Shown here: positions 33,760 through 41,877 of the stretch, one piece after another
Numbering within the stretch: the stretch's first letter is position 1
How the letters are laid out: each line of letters opens with the position of its first letter
Assembly (NCBI GenBank): GCA_003352285.1
Contig: QQVN01000004.1
Location: 62,001 to 126,000, forward strand
Direction of reading: 5' to 3'
Source: Thermoproteota archaeon
GTDB taxonomy: Archaea > Thermoproteota > Nitrososphaeria > Nitrososphaerales > Nitrosopumilaceae
Length of the DNA stretch: 64,000 nucleotides
Position numbers and translations under genes: made by a program
The notes under the pieces: model-generated
The model's input: only the letters and a program-made list of their open reading frames with translations
What the model was told of the DNA's origin: nothing
Databases searched by the model: none

Positions 33760-35506
33760 CTGATTTTGCTAAATTCCTTGGATAGTCAGGATCAGTTTCT
33801 TTCTCAAGTGCGGAATAATATGCCAATAATTGAATAGGAATTATTTCTATAATCGGAAACATTGACTCTTCTATTGTGGGAATTTCAATCCAATAATCAT
33901 AAACATCACTCTTCTTATCTGAGATTCCAATAATCTTAGCTCCTCTAGCTTTAATCTCTCTTGCACTGGTAATTGTATCATTATAGGTTGAATCATTAGG
34001 ATTTATGATTACAACAAAAACATTTGAATCCATTAATGCCAATGGTCCGTGTTTTAATTCTCCTCCTGGAATTCCTTCAGCATGGATGTAAGTTAATTCT
34101 TTTAATTTCAATGCAGCCTCTGATGCGATTGGATAGTGAATTCCCCTTCCCAAAATGTAGATGTCAGATACATCTTTTAGCTGTTTAGAGACCTCCTTGA
34201 TTTTTGAATGACTCGATAGAATTTTTGCAATTAACGCTGATATTTTCTCAAAGTCTACTCCTATACATCCAGCACATATTTTTTCAGTTATTTTATAGAT
34301 AATTCCTAATTGTGATGTGAAACTCTTCGTTGCTGCAACTCCAATTTCCGGACCGCAATTCATGCCAATTACTACCGAAGATTCTTGAACAAGGGAGGAA
34401 GTTAGTAGATTCACTATTGATATGATCTTCGCACCTGATTTTTTTGCAATGTTTACTGCTTCTAAAACATCTGCACTTTCTCCACTTTGAGAAATGGCAA
34501 TTAGAATTGAATTGGGTTCAATAGAATCAGGAGAAAACGGAAGCTCGCTAGAAATTATTGGCTCTAATTTTATTTTTGCATATTTTGACATGAGATATTT
34601 TGCTACTAGTGCAGCATTGTAACTTGTACCACTACCTGTTATGTAGACATTTTTTGCATGTTTGATATAGTCCGTTGCCTGTTCTATTGCTTCAATGGTA
34701 TTTTCTCCTGCCTTGATAATGGTATCTGGTTGTTCCGAAATTTCTTTTAGGGTAAAATGTGCATAATCTCCCTTATATGCATCAGCAAATTCTTTTGAAA
34801 CTTTTGTTATCTGTTTTTTTACTGGCGTTCCATCAAAATTACATATTTGCAATCCTGCAGAATCGATTAACACAAAATCACCATTGTCTACATAAATTGC
34901 ATCATCTGTTTGTTCAATAAATCCTAAAACATCACTGGACAAAAAATAAGACTCTTTCCCAACTCCGATTATTAATGGTTCATGAAATCTTGCAGCTGCA
35001 AGCGTACCGTCTTCAAACATTGCCACAAAGGCATAATGTCCTTTTAGATCTCTTAGTGTTTTTATCAAGGACTCTTTAACATCTAACTTTTCATCATAAT
35101 GCATCTGTAGTAAATTTGCAATTACTTCACTATCTGTTTCACTTTTGAAAGTATAATTTTTCTTTTCAAGAATTTTTTTTAATTCAGAAAAATTCTCAAT
35201 TATTCCATTATGTACTATGGCAATTCTTCCTGAATTACTTGGGTGTGGATGAGCATTCTTATCCGTCACTTTGCCGTGAGTTGCCCATCTAGTGTGCCCA
35301 ATTCCGATGGTACCTGGAAGCTTGTCAAGTTGCACTGTATTGTTAACTTCGGAGACTTTGCCTACTCCTTTTTTTAGATTAATCTTATCTTCTGATTTAG
35401 TGGCTACGCCAACACTATCATATCCCCGATACTCCATTCTTTTTAGGCCCTTCACTAGTATTGGGGCAGCTGTATCGATTCCGTAATAACCAATTATTGA
35501 ACACAT
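33746..35506 (-). CDS. glmS: glutamine-fructose-6-phosphate aminotransferase
   Basis: Makes glucosamine-6-phosphate, the entry to UDP-GlcNAc and N-glycan precursors of the S-layer. The 586 residues hold a class II glutaminase domain with nucleophile Cys2 (MCSIIGYYG), GHTRWATHG and HNGIIENF. Two SIS domains follow, with GSGTSYNAA and SQSGESADVLEA. The C-terminus is DYPRNLAKSVTVK, the usual family ending. A TAAATATTG box centred near 35533 puts the start at the ATG, so it is transcribed separately from rpsD. Confidence 0.97.
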   Translation of the reverse strand: MCSIIGYYGIDTAAPILVKGLKRMEYRGYDSVGVATKSEDKINLKKGVGKVSEVNNTVQLDKLPGTIGIGHTRWATHGKVTDKNAHPHPSNSGRIAIVHNGIIENFSELKKILEKKNYTFKSETDSEVIANLLQMHYDEKLDVKESLIKTLRDLKGHYAFVAMFEDGTLAAARFHEPLIIGVGKESYFLSSDVLGFIEQTDDAIYVDNGDFVLIDSAGLQICNFDGTPVKKQITKVSKEFADAYKGDYAHFTLKEISEQPDTIIKAGENTIEAIEQATDYIKHAKNVYITGSGTSYNAALVAKYLMSKYAKIKLEPIISSELPFSPDSIEPNSILIAISQSGESADVLEAVNIAKKSGAKIISIVNLLTSSLVQESSVVIGMNCGPEIGVAATKSFTSQLGIIYKITEKICAGCIGVDFEKISALIAKILSSHSKIKEVSKQLKDVSDIYILGRGIHYPIASEAALKLKELTYIHAEGIPGGELKHGPLALMDSNVFVVIINPNDSTYNDTITSAREIKARGAKIIGISDKKSDVYDYWIEIPTIEESMFPIIEIIPIQLLAYYSALEKETDPDYPRNLAKSVTVK

Positions 35507-35544
35507 TACTCGTCTATCACAATTAACAATATTTACTGATAAGC

Positions 35545-36177
35545 TTATTCTTCTGGTTTATCGGTTGAATCATTTTCACCCTCATCAGAGACAGATTCGA
35601 CATTTTTATCATCCATGTCTGAGGATTCACTATCTGTTTTCTCAGCTTTAGTCTTTTCGGAAGATTCGTTCTTGGAAATTTTTTCTAATAGATCTTTTAA
35701 TGAAGAACCTGGTGTTAGTTTGATATCTTTTTCTTCATTAACTGTTACAGTATATGATGGAACATTTACTATCCTGTCTCCAATCATTATATGTCCATGA
35801 ATTACAGCCTGTCTTGCTTGATATGGTGTCTTGAAACCTAATTTTTTCATAACAATCGTTTGTAATCTTCTACCTAACAATTCTTCAACGTGAAGATTCA
35901 ATACGTCATCCAAAGTTGAACTTTCTCCTACCAGTCCAATTCTTCTCAATGATTTCATAAGGATTGGTTCTTTTTCTTCTCTAATCTCTTGTCCTAAAGC
36001 TAACAATGAACGAGCCTGATGTCTAATTCTAGATAGTTCTGTATGAGCTTTCCATAATTCTCTTTTTGTTTTTAATCCAAAAGTGCCCAGAGTTTTCAAC
36101 TCTTCCATCTTTAACTCATAATTCAATGGACGCTTAGGCTTTCTCCACATTCGTCTTGGATATTTTGGATCTCCCAT
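35545..36177 (-). CDS. rpsD: 30S ribosomal protein S4 (uS4) with acidic C-terminal tail
   Basis: Early-assembly small-subunit protein; 210 residues. The core has the archaeal start MGDPKYPRRMWRKPKRPLN and the S4 RNA-binding domain (LGRRLQTIVMKKLGFKTPYQARQAVIHGHIMIGDRIVNVPSY). The final 40 residues after the conserved region are Ser, Asp and Glu rich (SESSDMDDKNVESVSDEGEN) and surely disordered. Archaeal S4 normally ends sooner. The gene follows rpsM by 9 bp. The neighbour S13 carries a basic Ala/Pro/Lys tail, so the pair have opposite charges. Confidence 0.96.
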   Translation of the reverse strand: MGDPKYPRRMWRKPKRPLNYELKMEELKTLGTFGLKTKRELWKAHTELSRIRHQARSLLALGQEIREEKEPILMKSLRRIGLVGESSTLDDVLNLHVEELLGRRLQTIVMKKLGFKTPYQARQAVIHGHIMIGDRIVNVPSYTVTVNEEKDIKLTPGSSLKDLLEKISKNESSEKTKAEKTDSESSDMDDKNVESVSDEGENDSTDKPEE

Positions 36178-36186
36178 TCACAACAC

Positions 36187-36810
36187 CTACTCTTTCTTTG
36201 CAGCTGGCTTTGCACCTGCTGCTGGTTTTGCGTCAGCAGCTGGCTTTGCACCTGCTGCTGGTTTTGCGTCGACTGCTGGAGCTGCACCTGCTGCTGGAGC
36301 TGCACCTGCTGCTGGAACTGCACCTGCTGCTGGAGCACCTGCACCACCAGCTGGCATAACTTTACCACCTTTAGCAACTCCTACTGCTCCACCTTTTCTT
36401 CCAGTGGTTCTCGTTCTCTGACCTCTAACTTTTAATCCAAACATGTGACGGTAACCTCTCCAACTTCCAGTGGTTCTTTCTCTTTCAACATCATTTCTTA
36501 CTGTAAACTCAATATCAGATGTTATCAAATGAATATTTCTTCCTGTTTCTACATCCTTTCTTCTATTTAGGAACCAAAGTGGAAAATTTGCAGAAGCTGG
36601 ATCTTGTAAAATCCCTTCTATTGCCTGAACTTGAGATTCAGAAAGATAACCTATACTATCATTTGTATCAATTTTTAATTTATGCAATATTGCATTAGCA
36701 AAATTATATCCAACACCACGAATTTGGGTTAAACCTACCAGCATCTTTTTACTTCCTGGTATATCATTTCCCACAATTCTAACAATGTGTCTATATTCTT
36801 GTGTAGCCAA
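36187..36810 (-). CDS. rpsM: 30S ribosomal protein S13 (uS13) with Ala/Pro/Lys-rich tail
   Basis: Small-subunit head protein contacting tRNA and the 50S subunit; 207 residues, of which about the first 150 are the conserved archaeal S13 ([17 protein letters not shown]..., [26 protein letters not shown]). The remaining 55 or so residues are a low-complexity run of PAAGA and KPAAGA units ending AAKKE. The start is TTG at 36810; a TTTTTATC box near 36841 supports a leaderless transcript. rpsD follows 9 bp later. Confidence 0.96.
   Translation of the reverse strand: MATQEYRHIVRIVGNDIPGSKKMLVGLTQIRGVGYNFANAILHKLKIDTNDSIGYLSESQVQAIEGILQDPASANFPLWFLNRRKDVETGRNIHLITSDIEFTVRNDVERERTTGSWRGYRHMFGLKVRGQRTRTTGRKGGAVGVAKGGKVMPAGGAGAPAAGAVPAAGAAPAAGAAPAVDAKPAAGAKPAADAKPAAGAKPAAKKE
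36199..36345 (-). repeat. 18-bp-type tandem repeat in the S13 tail
   Basis: Reads as repeated GCACCTGCTGCTGG units on the plus strand, coding Ala-Pro/Lys-Ala-Ala-Gly on the minus. Units differ by a few bases and alternate Ala and Lys forms, so slippage-driven length change is likely. Confidence 0.75.
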
Positions 36811-36916
36811 GTATGCAAGATTCTAAGTACCCCCGATAAAAACCCTGCTGGAAATTTTGAACTTTTACCATTTTGTCTAAAGTAATATTATAAACACCAT
36901 TTGGATATTCAGATTA

Positions 36917-38548
36917 TTGCCTGATGACTTTGGTACAATTGTAAGTCAATCATATTCCACACCCCCAAAATATTCAGAAATTCAGGCTGGAGTACCAGAA
37001 GACTTTGCTGATATTAAGACGCTAGGGGACATATTATCGATCAATTACAAGTTAATTGACTCAAAAGAACAATTACGAAAAAACCTGATTTCTAAAATGA
37101 GATCGGGAAAACCAAGATATCCGGGGATTATAGGATTTGACGATGATGTAATTCCTGCATTAGATAGGGCGATTTTATCCAAACATGATGTCTTTTTAGT
37201 TGGACAAATTGGGCAAGCAAAAACCAAGATAGTACAAACAATAGCTGAAACTTTACTATCGCCTATTCCTATTATTCGAAATAGTATTACAAATGACTGT
37301 CCATTGGAATTACCGCAAGATGAATTAATTTCATTATTAGAAGACAAAGAAATCACAAAACAGAGTCCCACTTTTCATATCAGTCCTGAAAGCTCTGAAC
37401 AAATTAGGAATGATAAACTAGATACCAAAATTGAATGGGTAGATGGCAAAAGCAGATTCAAGTATGTTTTGGCAACTCCTGACATCTCCGTCAAAGATCT
37501 TGTCGGATATTTAGATGCAATCAAAGTTGCCAAGAAAGGAATTGAAATGTATAAGATTGATTCGTATTCTCCTGGACAATTAATGCAGGCAAAACACGGT
37601 ATTTTCTGTATTGATGAATTACCAGTTTTGGATCCTAGAAAACAAGTTGCACTGCTTTCTGTTTTACAAGAAGGAAGATTCACTACAGGCTCTTATCCTG
37701 TAATTTTTGAACCAAAGATTACATTTTTTGCAACTGCAAATCCAATAGATTATACACATTCAGGAAAAGTAATAGAACCACTTTATGATAGGTTGAAGAG
37801 TCACATCCATACACATTATCCAAATTCCATTATTGATGAAATGATGATAATTTTACAAGAAGCCAAAATTTCTAATACTCTAATTTTATCTCCAATTCTA
37901 TCCACTCTCACAAAAATAATTCAAAAAACTCGAAGTAACTCACAAGTAAATCAAGAACGCGGAGTAAGTGTTCGCTTGGGAGTTCACGGTCTTGAGCTTT
38001 TGGTTGGTGAGGCTGAACGAACTAGAGGCATTTCACATAATTTACTGGCAGTCCCAAGAATCTCAGATTTACACTGCCTTACACAGATTGCTAAATTTGA
38101 AATCTCTGAAATGGATGATACTATTGAAAACAGACACAAGTTATTTACTAATATAATTAATGAATCAATCAAAGAAACATGTCTAGAATTTCTTGGTGAG
38201 CAATCCCCTGAGGTCTTAAATGTCATTAAACAAGAATTTGGAGAAAACATGTTTCCCATCTCGCAAAAAATGCTTTGGGTTAATGGACAAACCTCGCTAA
38301 AAAATCAAATAGAAAAATTTCCCAATCTAAAAAAACTAGTAGATTCTAAAATGGGCGATATTCAAAATCTACAAACTCAATTAATAGAAAAAATCTCTTC
38401 AAATACAATTAACACTATTTCATTAAAGATTGATGAAAACTCTAATCCAGAAATCTCTGCTTTGTTAGTTGAAATGATTTTAGAAGGACTATGTTGGACT
38501 GAACCCAAAACCCTTGATAGGCGTGAGGCTGGCTATGGCGCATCATGA
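36917..38548 (+). CDS. AAA+ ATPase, MoxR/Mg-chelatase I-like
   Basis: ATPase motor of 543 residues. The Walker A loop is GQIGQAKTK (about residue 94), the Walker B strand GIFCIDELP, followed by VLQEGRFTTG and FFATANPIDY, as in MoxR and ChlI/BchI proteins. An insert of about 100 residues lies between Walker A and B, and a helical domain follows. The start is TTG at 36917; a TATTATAAA box centred near 36889 fits it. It overlaps the VWA gene by 14 bp, the classic AAA+/VWA pairing. It could drive cobalt chelation for cobalamin with CobN, or a MoxR-type chaperone; undecided. Confidence 0.85.
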   Translation: MPDDFGTIVSQSYSTPPKYSEIQAGVPEDFADIKTLGDILSINYKLIDSKEQLRKNLISKMRSGKPRYPGIIGFDDDVIPALDRAILSKHDVFLVGQIGQAKTKIVQTIAETLLSPIPIIRNSITNDCPLELPQDELISLLEDKEITKQSPTFHISPESSEQIRNDKLDTKIEWVDGKSRFKYVLATPDISVKDLVGYLDAIKVAKKGIEMYKIDSYSPGQLMQAKHGIFCIDELPVLDPRKQVALLSVLQEGRFTTGSYPVIFEPKITFFATANPIDYTHSGKVIEPLYDRLKSHIHTHYPNSIIDEMMIILQEAKISNTLILSPILSTLTKIIQKTRSNSQVNQERGVSVRLGVHGLELLVGEAERTRGISHNLLAVPRISDLHCLTQIAKFEISEMDDTIENRHKLFTNIINESIKETCLEFLGEQSPEVLNVIKQEFGENMFPISQKMLWVNGQTSLKNQIEKFPNLKKLVDSKMGDIQNLQTQLIEKISSNTINTISLKIDENSNPEISALLVEMILEGLCWTEPKTLDRREAGYGAS

Positions 38549-39881
38549 CTATAAAAATTTAGTATATTTTGCAAACAAAACAAAAAAAGAATCATCAAAA
38601 GACAACAATCGTCTATCAGAAGAAAACTTAGAAAAAATTCTAGAATCTTTGGCAAAACAAGCAATGAGAGAAAAGCCCCCTACTATGGAAGAGCTAGAAT
38701 CCATTCTGCAAGAATCTACAGGCTCATCAAAAGGTAATGATAAGGAAAATCAAAGTAATTCACAAAATTTAGAAGAAGAACAGGGATCTGCTTCCATTAC
38801 AAAACTTCTTCAAAATGAAGGATATCTCCGAAATGATACACAATGGCTCACTAACAAAGCGTTCTTCCAAATCGGAAACAAAATCTTACAAGACGTAATG
38901 AAAGATCTCAGCTCTGCTGAATTCGGATTACATGAAACTAACGTATCTGGTTCTGGTAACGTGGTGATTGACTCTACAAAAAAATTTGAACCAGGCGATG
39001 AAATCAAACAGCTAAGCGTTCCTCAAACTTTACTGAATTCAATTCAAAGAATCCTAAAAACACAAGAAATTAAATTTCCAATCTCAATTGAGCCAGACGA
39101 TTTAGAAGAATATGAAACCCTTGAAGATGTTAAAACATCAGTAGTTTACTGTATAGATCTTAGTTCAACTATGAAACAATCACTTGGTTCAAATGTTAGT
39201 AGATTAGTAGCCGCAAAAAAAGCCTTATGGAGTCTTTATGTTTTAAATAAAAAATTCTTTCCTAGTGATTCAGTTTTTGTCGTGGGATTTGCTTCTATGG
39301 CATCTATTGTGAATCCTTTTGATATTCCATTTTTAAAAACATTTGATGCAAATGATAATTTTTTACATTATACCAATTATCAAGCAGCATTACGTCTGGC
39401 AAGAAAAATTCTTCAAAAAAATTATTCTCAAAATAAAAGAATTGTTTTAATTACTGATGGTCAGCCTAGTGCATGCTTTATTGAAAATGAATATCAAAAA
39501 AATGAAATAATTTCAGAAAAACCATATTCCAATTTTTACTCTCCTGATCCAGCCATTCTCTCTAAAGTGCAAAAAGAAAAAAAGATGAGAATTGAAAATA
39601 ATCCTGACAGGCTAGTGTACCTATGCTATCGTTACAAAAAAGTCGATCCTAAAATCGATAAAAGAACCATGATTGAGGCTAAAAAATGCTTACGGGAAGG
39701 AATCCAGATTGACTCTATAGTTGTAAGCGATGAATTTGAATTATTAGATTACGTTAAAGAATTAGAAAAGGAACTTAAAGGAAAGACATATCATATTGAT
39801 AATTCAAACATGGACAAAGTTCTAGTCACTGATTACTTGACGAATACGAAAAAAGTTTTAAACGTTTTAAAACATTGGTGA
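38535..39881 (+). CDS. VWA-domain protein, partner of the AAA+ ATPase
   Basis: Probable metal-ion-dependent adhesion partner of the AAA+ ATPase, 448 residues from ATG 38535. The N-terminal half is helical and charged, with a Lys/Ser/Asn/Gln-rich linker. The C-terminal VWA domain begins SVVYCIDLSSTMKQS (a DxSxT form of MIDAS) and includes VLITDGQPSACF. This matches ChlD/CobT-type or MoxR-associated VWA proteins. No transmembrane segment, so cytoplasmic. It is followed without gap by a winged-helix gene. Confidence 0.84.
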   Translation: MAHHDYKNLVYFANKTKKESSKDNNRLSEENLEKILESLAKQAMREKPPTMEELESILQESTGSSKGNDKENQSNSQNLEEEQGSASITKLLQNEGYLRNDTQWLTNKAFFQIGNKILQDVMKDLSSAEFGLHETNVSGSGNVVIDSTKKFEPGDEIKQLSVPQTLLNSIQRILKTQEIKFPISIEPDDLEEYETLEDVKTSVVYCIDLSSTMKQSLGSNVSRLVAAKKALWSLYVLNKKFFPSDSVFVVGFASMASIVNPFDIPFLKTFDANDNFLHYTNYQAALRLARKILQKNYSQNKRIVLITDGQPSACFIENEYQKNEIISEKPYSNFYSPDPAILSKVQKEKKMRIENNPDRLVYLCYRYKKVDPKIDKRTMIEAKKCLREGIQIDSIVVSDEFELLDYVKELEKELKGKTYHIDNSNMDKVLVTDYLTNTKKVLNVLKHW

Positions 39882-40199
39882 ATGAATATGGGGAAAACAT
39901 ATGATCACCAAAAAATAATTGATTGCATCTTTGATCCAATTACCTCTCAAATCTTATCAGAACTTGAGGATGGTGAAAAAAATATTTCGCATCTATCTAA
40001 TCAAACTGAGATATCAGAAAATGAGATTCAAGACCGATTATTCTATCTTGTTGAGACTGGTTTTGTTACTATGACTAATGATGGCCAATCTATCTCATAT
40101 TCAGCTGATGCAGAAAAACTATCCAAAGTCATTGAAGATGAACAAAATTTTGATGGTGCAATTGATGGATTAACAAAAATGGATAGTTACCTTAACTGA
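39882..40199 (+). CDS. small winged-helix protein
   Basis: A 105-residue ArsR-like winged helix-turn-helix: PITSQILSELEDGEKNISHLSNQTEISENEIQDRLFYLVETGFV, then a wing GQSISYSAD and a C-terminal helix. No cysteine sensor residues, so it is not an ArsR metal sensor. It begins immediately after the VWA stop, with a second ATG two codons in. Third gene of the AAA+/VWA operon; it may regulate it, or act as an adaptor. Its 3' end overlaps the facing membrane protein by 8 bp. Confidence 0.78.
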   Translation: MNMGKTYDHQKIIDCIFDPITSQILSELEDGEKNISHLSNQTEISENEIQDRLFYLVETGFVTMTNDGQSISYSADAEKLSKVIEDEQNFDGAIDGLTKMDSYLN

Positions 40200-40737
40200 T
40201 TCTTTTTTTACATTTATTTTTAATCACAACAAGTCCCATGATGATAATTCCTATTAGGCCAACAATTAAGATGTAAAATCCTGTATAGCCTATGACTAGT
40301 TTATCAGAACTAGGTAAATGACCTATCGCAATAATTATCTCTGTTTCACTACCGGAATTTTCAACTGATAGTCTGTAATTTCCTTGAGTTTGTATTTCAA
40401 ATTGTTTTTCATATGATTCCTTCTCGATATTTGATGAATCAATTATGGCTCCAAAGGGATCAAAAAGATTCACTGATACTGCATTCTCTTGAAAATTCAT
40501 CACCTGGACAACATAGACCCCAGTGTCTTCTATCGCTGGATCAAGAAATGATTCCACATCTAGGCTACTTCCTGAACCAACTTTGGCAGTATTCTGGGTA
40601 AATCCTTCAGTTATCATCTGTGAGCCATAAAACGAAAGTACAATCCCTAACACAACAATTCCGCCTACTATGACTAGGAATATGCCTGATTTTTGCATTG
40701 ATTCTGCAGTTGTATTCCTGTAGTTAAAACTTAGCAT
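40192..40737 (-). CDS. membrane protein with extracellular beta domain
   Basis: Not recognised by name; 181 residues from ATG 40737. It has two membrane helices, about residues 15-37 (SGIFLVIVGGIVVLGIVLS) and 155-177 (ILIVGLIGIIIMGLVVI). Between them is an exterior domain with GVYVVQVMNFQENAVSVNLFDPFG and QGNYRLSVENSG, which resembles a small beta sandwich of the GOLD or COX2-tail kind. It diverges from the multicopper oxidase gene across the palindromic operator region and may share its regulation. A TTG three codons upstream is an alternative start. Confidence 0.7.
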   Translation of the reverse strand: MLSFNYRNTTAESMQKSGIFLVIVGGIVVLGIVLSFYGSQMITEGFTQNTAKVGSGSSLDVESFLDPAIEDTGVYVVQVMNFQENAVSVNLFDPFGAIIDSSNIEKESYEKQFEIQTQGNYRLSVENSGSETEIIIAIGHLPSSDKLVIGYTGFYILIVGLIGIIIMGLVVIKNKCKKRIS

Positions 40738-40749
40738 TATACTCAAACC

Positions 40750-40768
40750 TAAAGTTAGCCTAGGGTAA
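40750..40768. promoter_or_regulatory. DtxR/IdeR-like operator, site 1
   Basis: Contains GTTAGCCTAGGGTAAC (40754-40769), a 16-bp palindrome with one mismatched pair. Over 19 bp (40750-40768) it matches the remembered DtxR/IdeR iron-box consensus at about 15 positions. It lies upstream of the multicopper oxidase TATA box, between divergent genes. Confidence 0.5.
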
Positions 40769-40773
40769 CAAAT

Positions 40774-40787
40774 TTAGCCTTGGCTAA
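40774..40787. promoter_or_regulatory. DtxR/IdeR-like operator, site 2
   Basis: TTAGCCTTGGCTAA, palindromic except for its central two bases, spaced exactly 19 bp from the TTAGCC of site 1. It abuts the TATA-like TTTTAAATA (40788-40796), so a bound regulator would block TBP/TFB entry. Confidence 0.5.
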
Positions 40788-40796
40788 TTTTAAATA
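40788..40796 (+). promoter_or_regulatory. TATA box of the multicopper oxidase-ZIP operon
   Basis: TTTTAAATA, centred 26-27 bp before ATG 40819. It directly adjoins operator site 2. Confidence 0.6.
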
Positions 40797-40818
40797 AGGT
40801 GTTTAAAGAAAATTATTG

Positions 40819-41877
40819 ATGAAAAAAACTCGCTCAACGACAATGTTTTCAATTATATCTATTAGTGTAGTTTTAGGTTCGTTATTCTTTGTTTTACCTG
40901 TAATTTCTGAAGCACAAAAAGAAGAAAAGACGTTTGTAACTCATTCTGGTAGGGTTGTCACTACATCTGGTGAAATATTAGATCCTCTTTACACAAGTAC
41001 CACTTTGGAGTTTGATCCAATGGAATTTCTTCGAGATTTTAATTATGGAAGAGTATCTGAGCTTCCAGATGGAACCATTCTAAGGGAATATACGATTATT
41101 GCAGAGGATGACGGAATCATGGAAGTTTCTCCTGGGGTTTTTTACAATGTTTGGACATTTAATGGAACAGTTCCAGGTCCAACTATCAGAGCAACAGAAG
41201 GAGATTTGGTTCGAATAAAATTCATCAACAATGGTGAAAAGGAGCACACTATGCATTTTCATGGAATTCATGAAGCGCATATGGATGGAGTCTTTGAGCC
41301 AGTTGGTCCCGGTGGTGGAAAATTTGTCTACGAATTTAGAGCCGGACCTGTTGGTGTTCATCCATACCATTGTCATATAATGCCATTAGAGGAACACATT
41401 GTCCATGGATTGTACGGTGTTTACATCGTAGATCCTAAAGAAGGCAGAGCACCTGCAGATGAAATGGTAATGGTTCTGAATAGTTTGGATACTGACTTTG
41501 ATACCGAAAATAATTTCTACGCTGCAAACACAATTCCATTTTACTATCAACACCATCCAATCCAAATTAACACTGGCGATTTAATCAGAGTCTATGTAGT
41601 AAACATGGTCGAATTTGATCCAATAAACAATTTCCATTTGCATGGAAATTTGTATCGTTATAACCCAACTGGAACTGACACCGACTCTTTTTACACTGAC
41701 ATGATTACTCTTTCACAAACTGAACGTGGAATAATGGAATTTTCATATGATTATCCTGGGAAATATCTATTTCATGCTCATAAAGTAGAATTTTCAGAGA
41801 AAGGCTGGGTTGGATTATTCCTAGTAAACGGGGAGCCATTAGCTGAAACCATTGGAAGTATAAACTATGGAAATTAA
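40819..41877 (+). CDS. two-domain multicopper oxidase, exported
   Basis: Exported copper oxidase of 352 residues with a signal peptide (hydrophobic residues 11-30). Domain 1 has HFHG (H146, H148) and HPYHCHIMPLEEHIVHGLYG: C185 and H193 are type-1 ligands, the His residues around C185 serve the trinuclear site, and the axial position is Leu198, not Met. Domain 2 has FHLHG and FHAHKVEF, keeping His ligands but with Ala replacing the type-1 Cys. Only domain 1 is blue, the type C layout. Start is ATG 40819. Overlap with the ZIP gene suggests oxidation of a metal before uptake; nitrite-reductase-like activity is less likely. Confidence 0.88.
   Translation: MKKTRSTTMFSIISISVVLGSLFFVLPVISEAQKEEKTFVTHSGRVVTTSGEILDPLYTSTTLEFDPMEFLRDFNYGRVSELPDGTILREYTIIAEDDGIMEVSPGVFYNVWTFNGTVPGPTIRATEGDLVRIKFINNGEKEHTMHFHGIHEAHMDGVFEPVGPGGGKFVYEFRAGPVGVHPYHCHIMPLEEHIVHGLYGVYIVDPKEGRAPADEMVMVLNSLDTDFDTENNFYAANTIPFYYQHHPIQINTGDLIRVYVVNMVEFDPINNFHLHGNLYRYNPTGTDTDSFYTDMITLSQTERGIMEFSYDYPGKYLFHAHKVEFSEKGWVGLFLVNGEPLAETIGSINYGN

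Noticed and set aside
36123-36377. Gln/Leu-rich frames on both strands over the S13 tail
   Set aside because: Shadow translations of the GCTGCT-type repeat; no start signals and no family.
40819-41877. Calling the multicopper oxidase a copper nitrite reductase (NirK)
   Set aside because: The HCH trinuclear-type motif in domain 1 and Leu in the axial position argue for a two-domain metal or phenol oxidase; NirK has HCA with axial Met.
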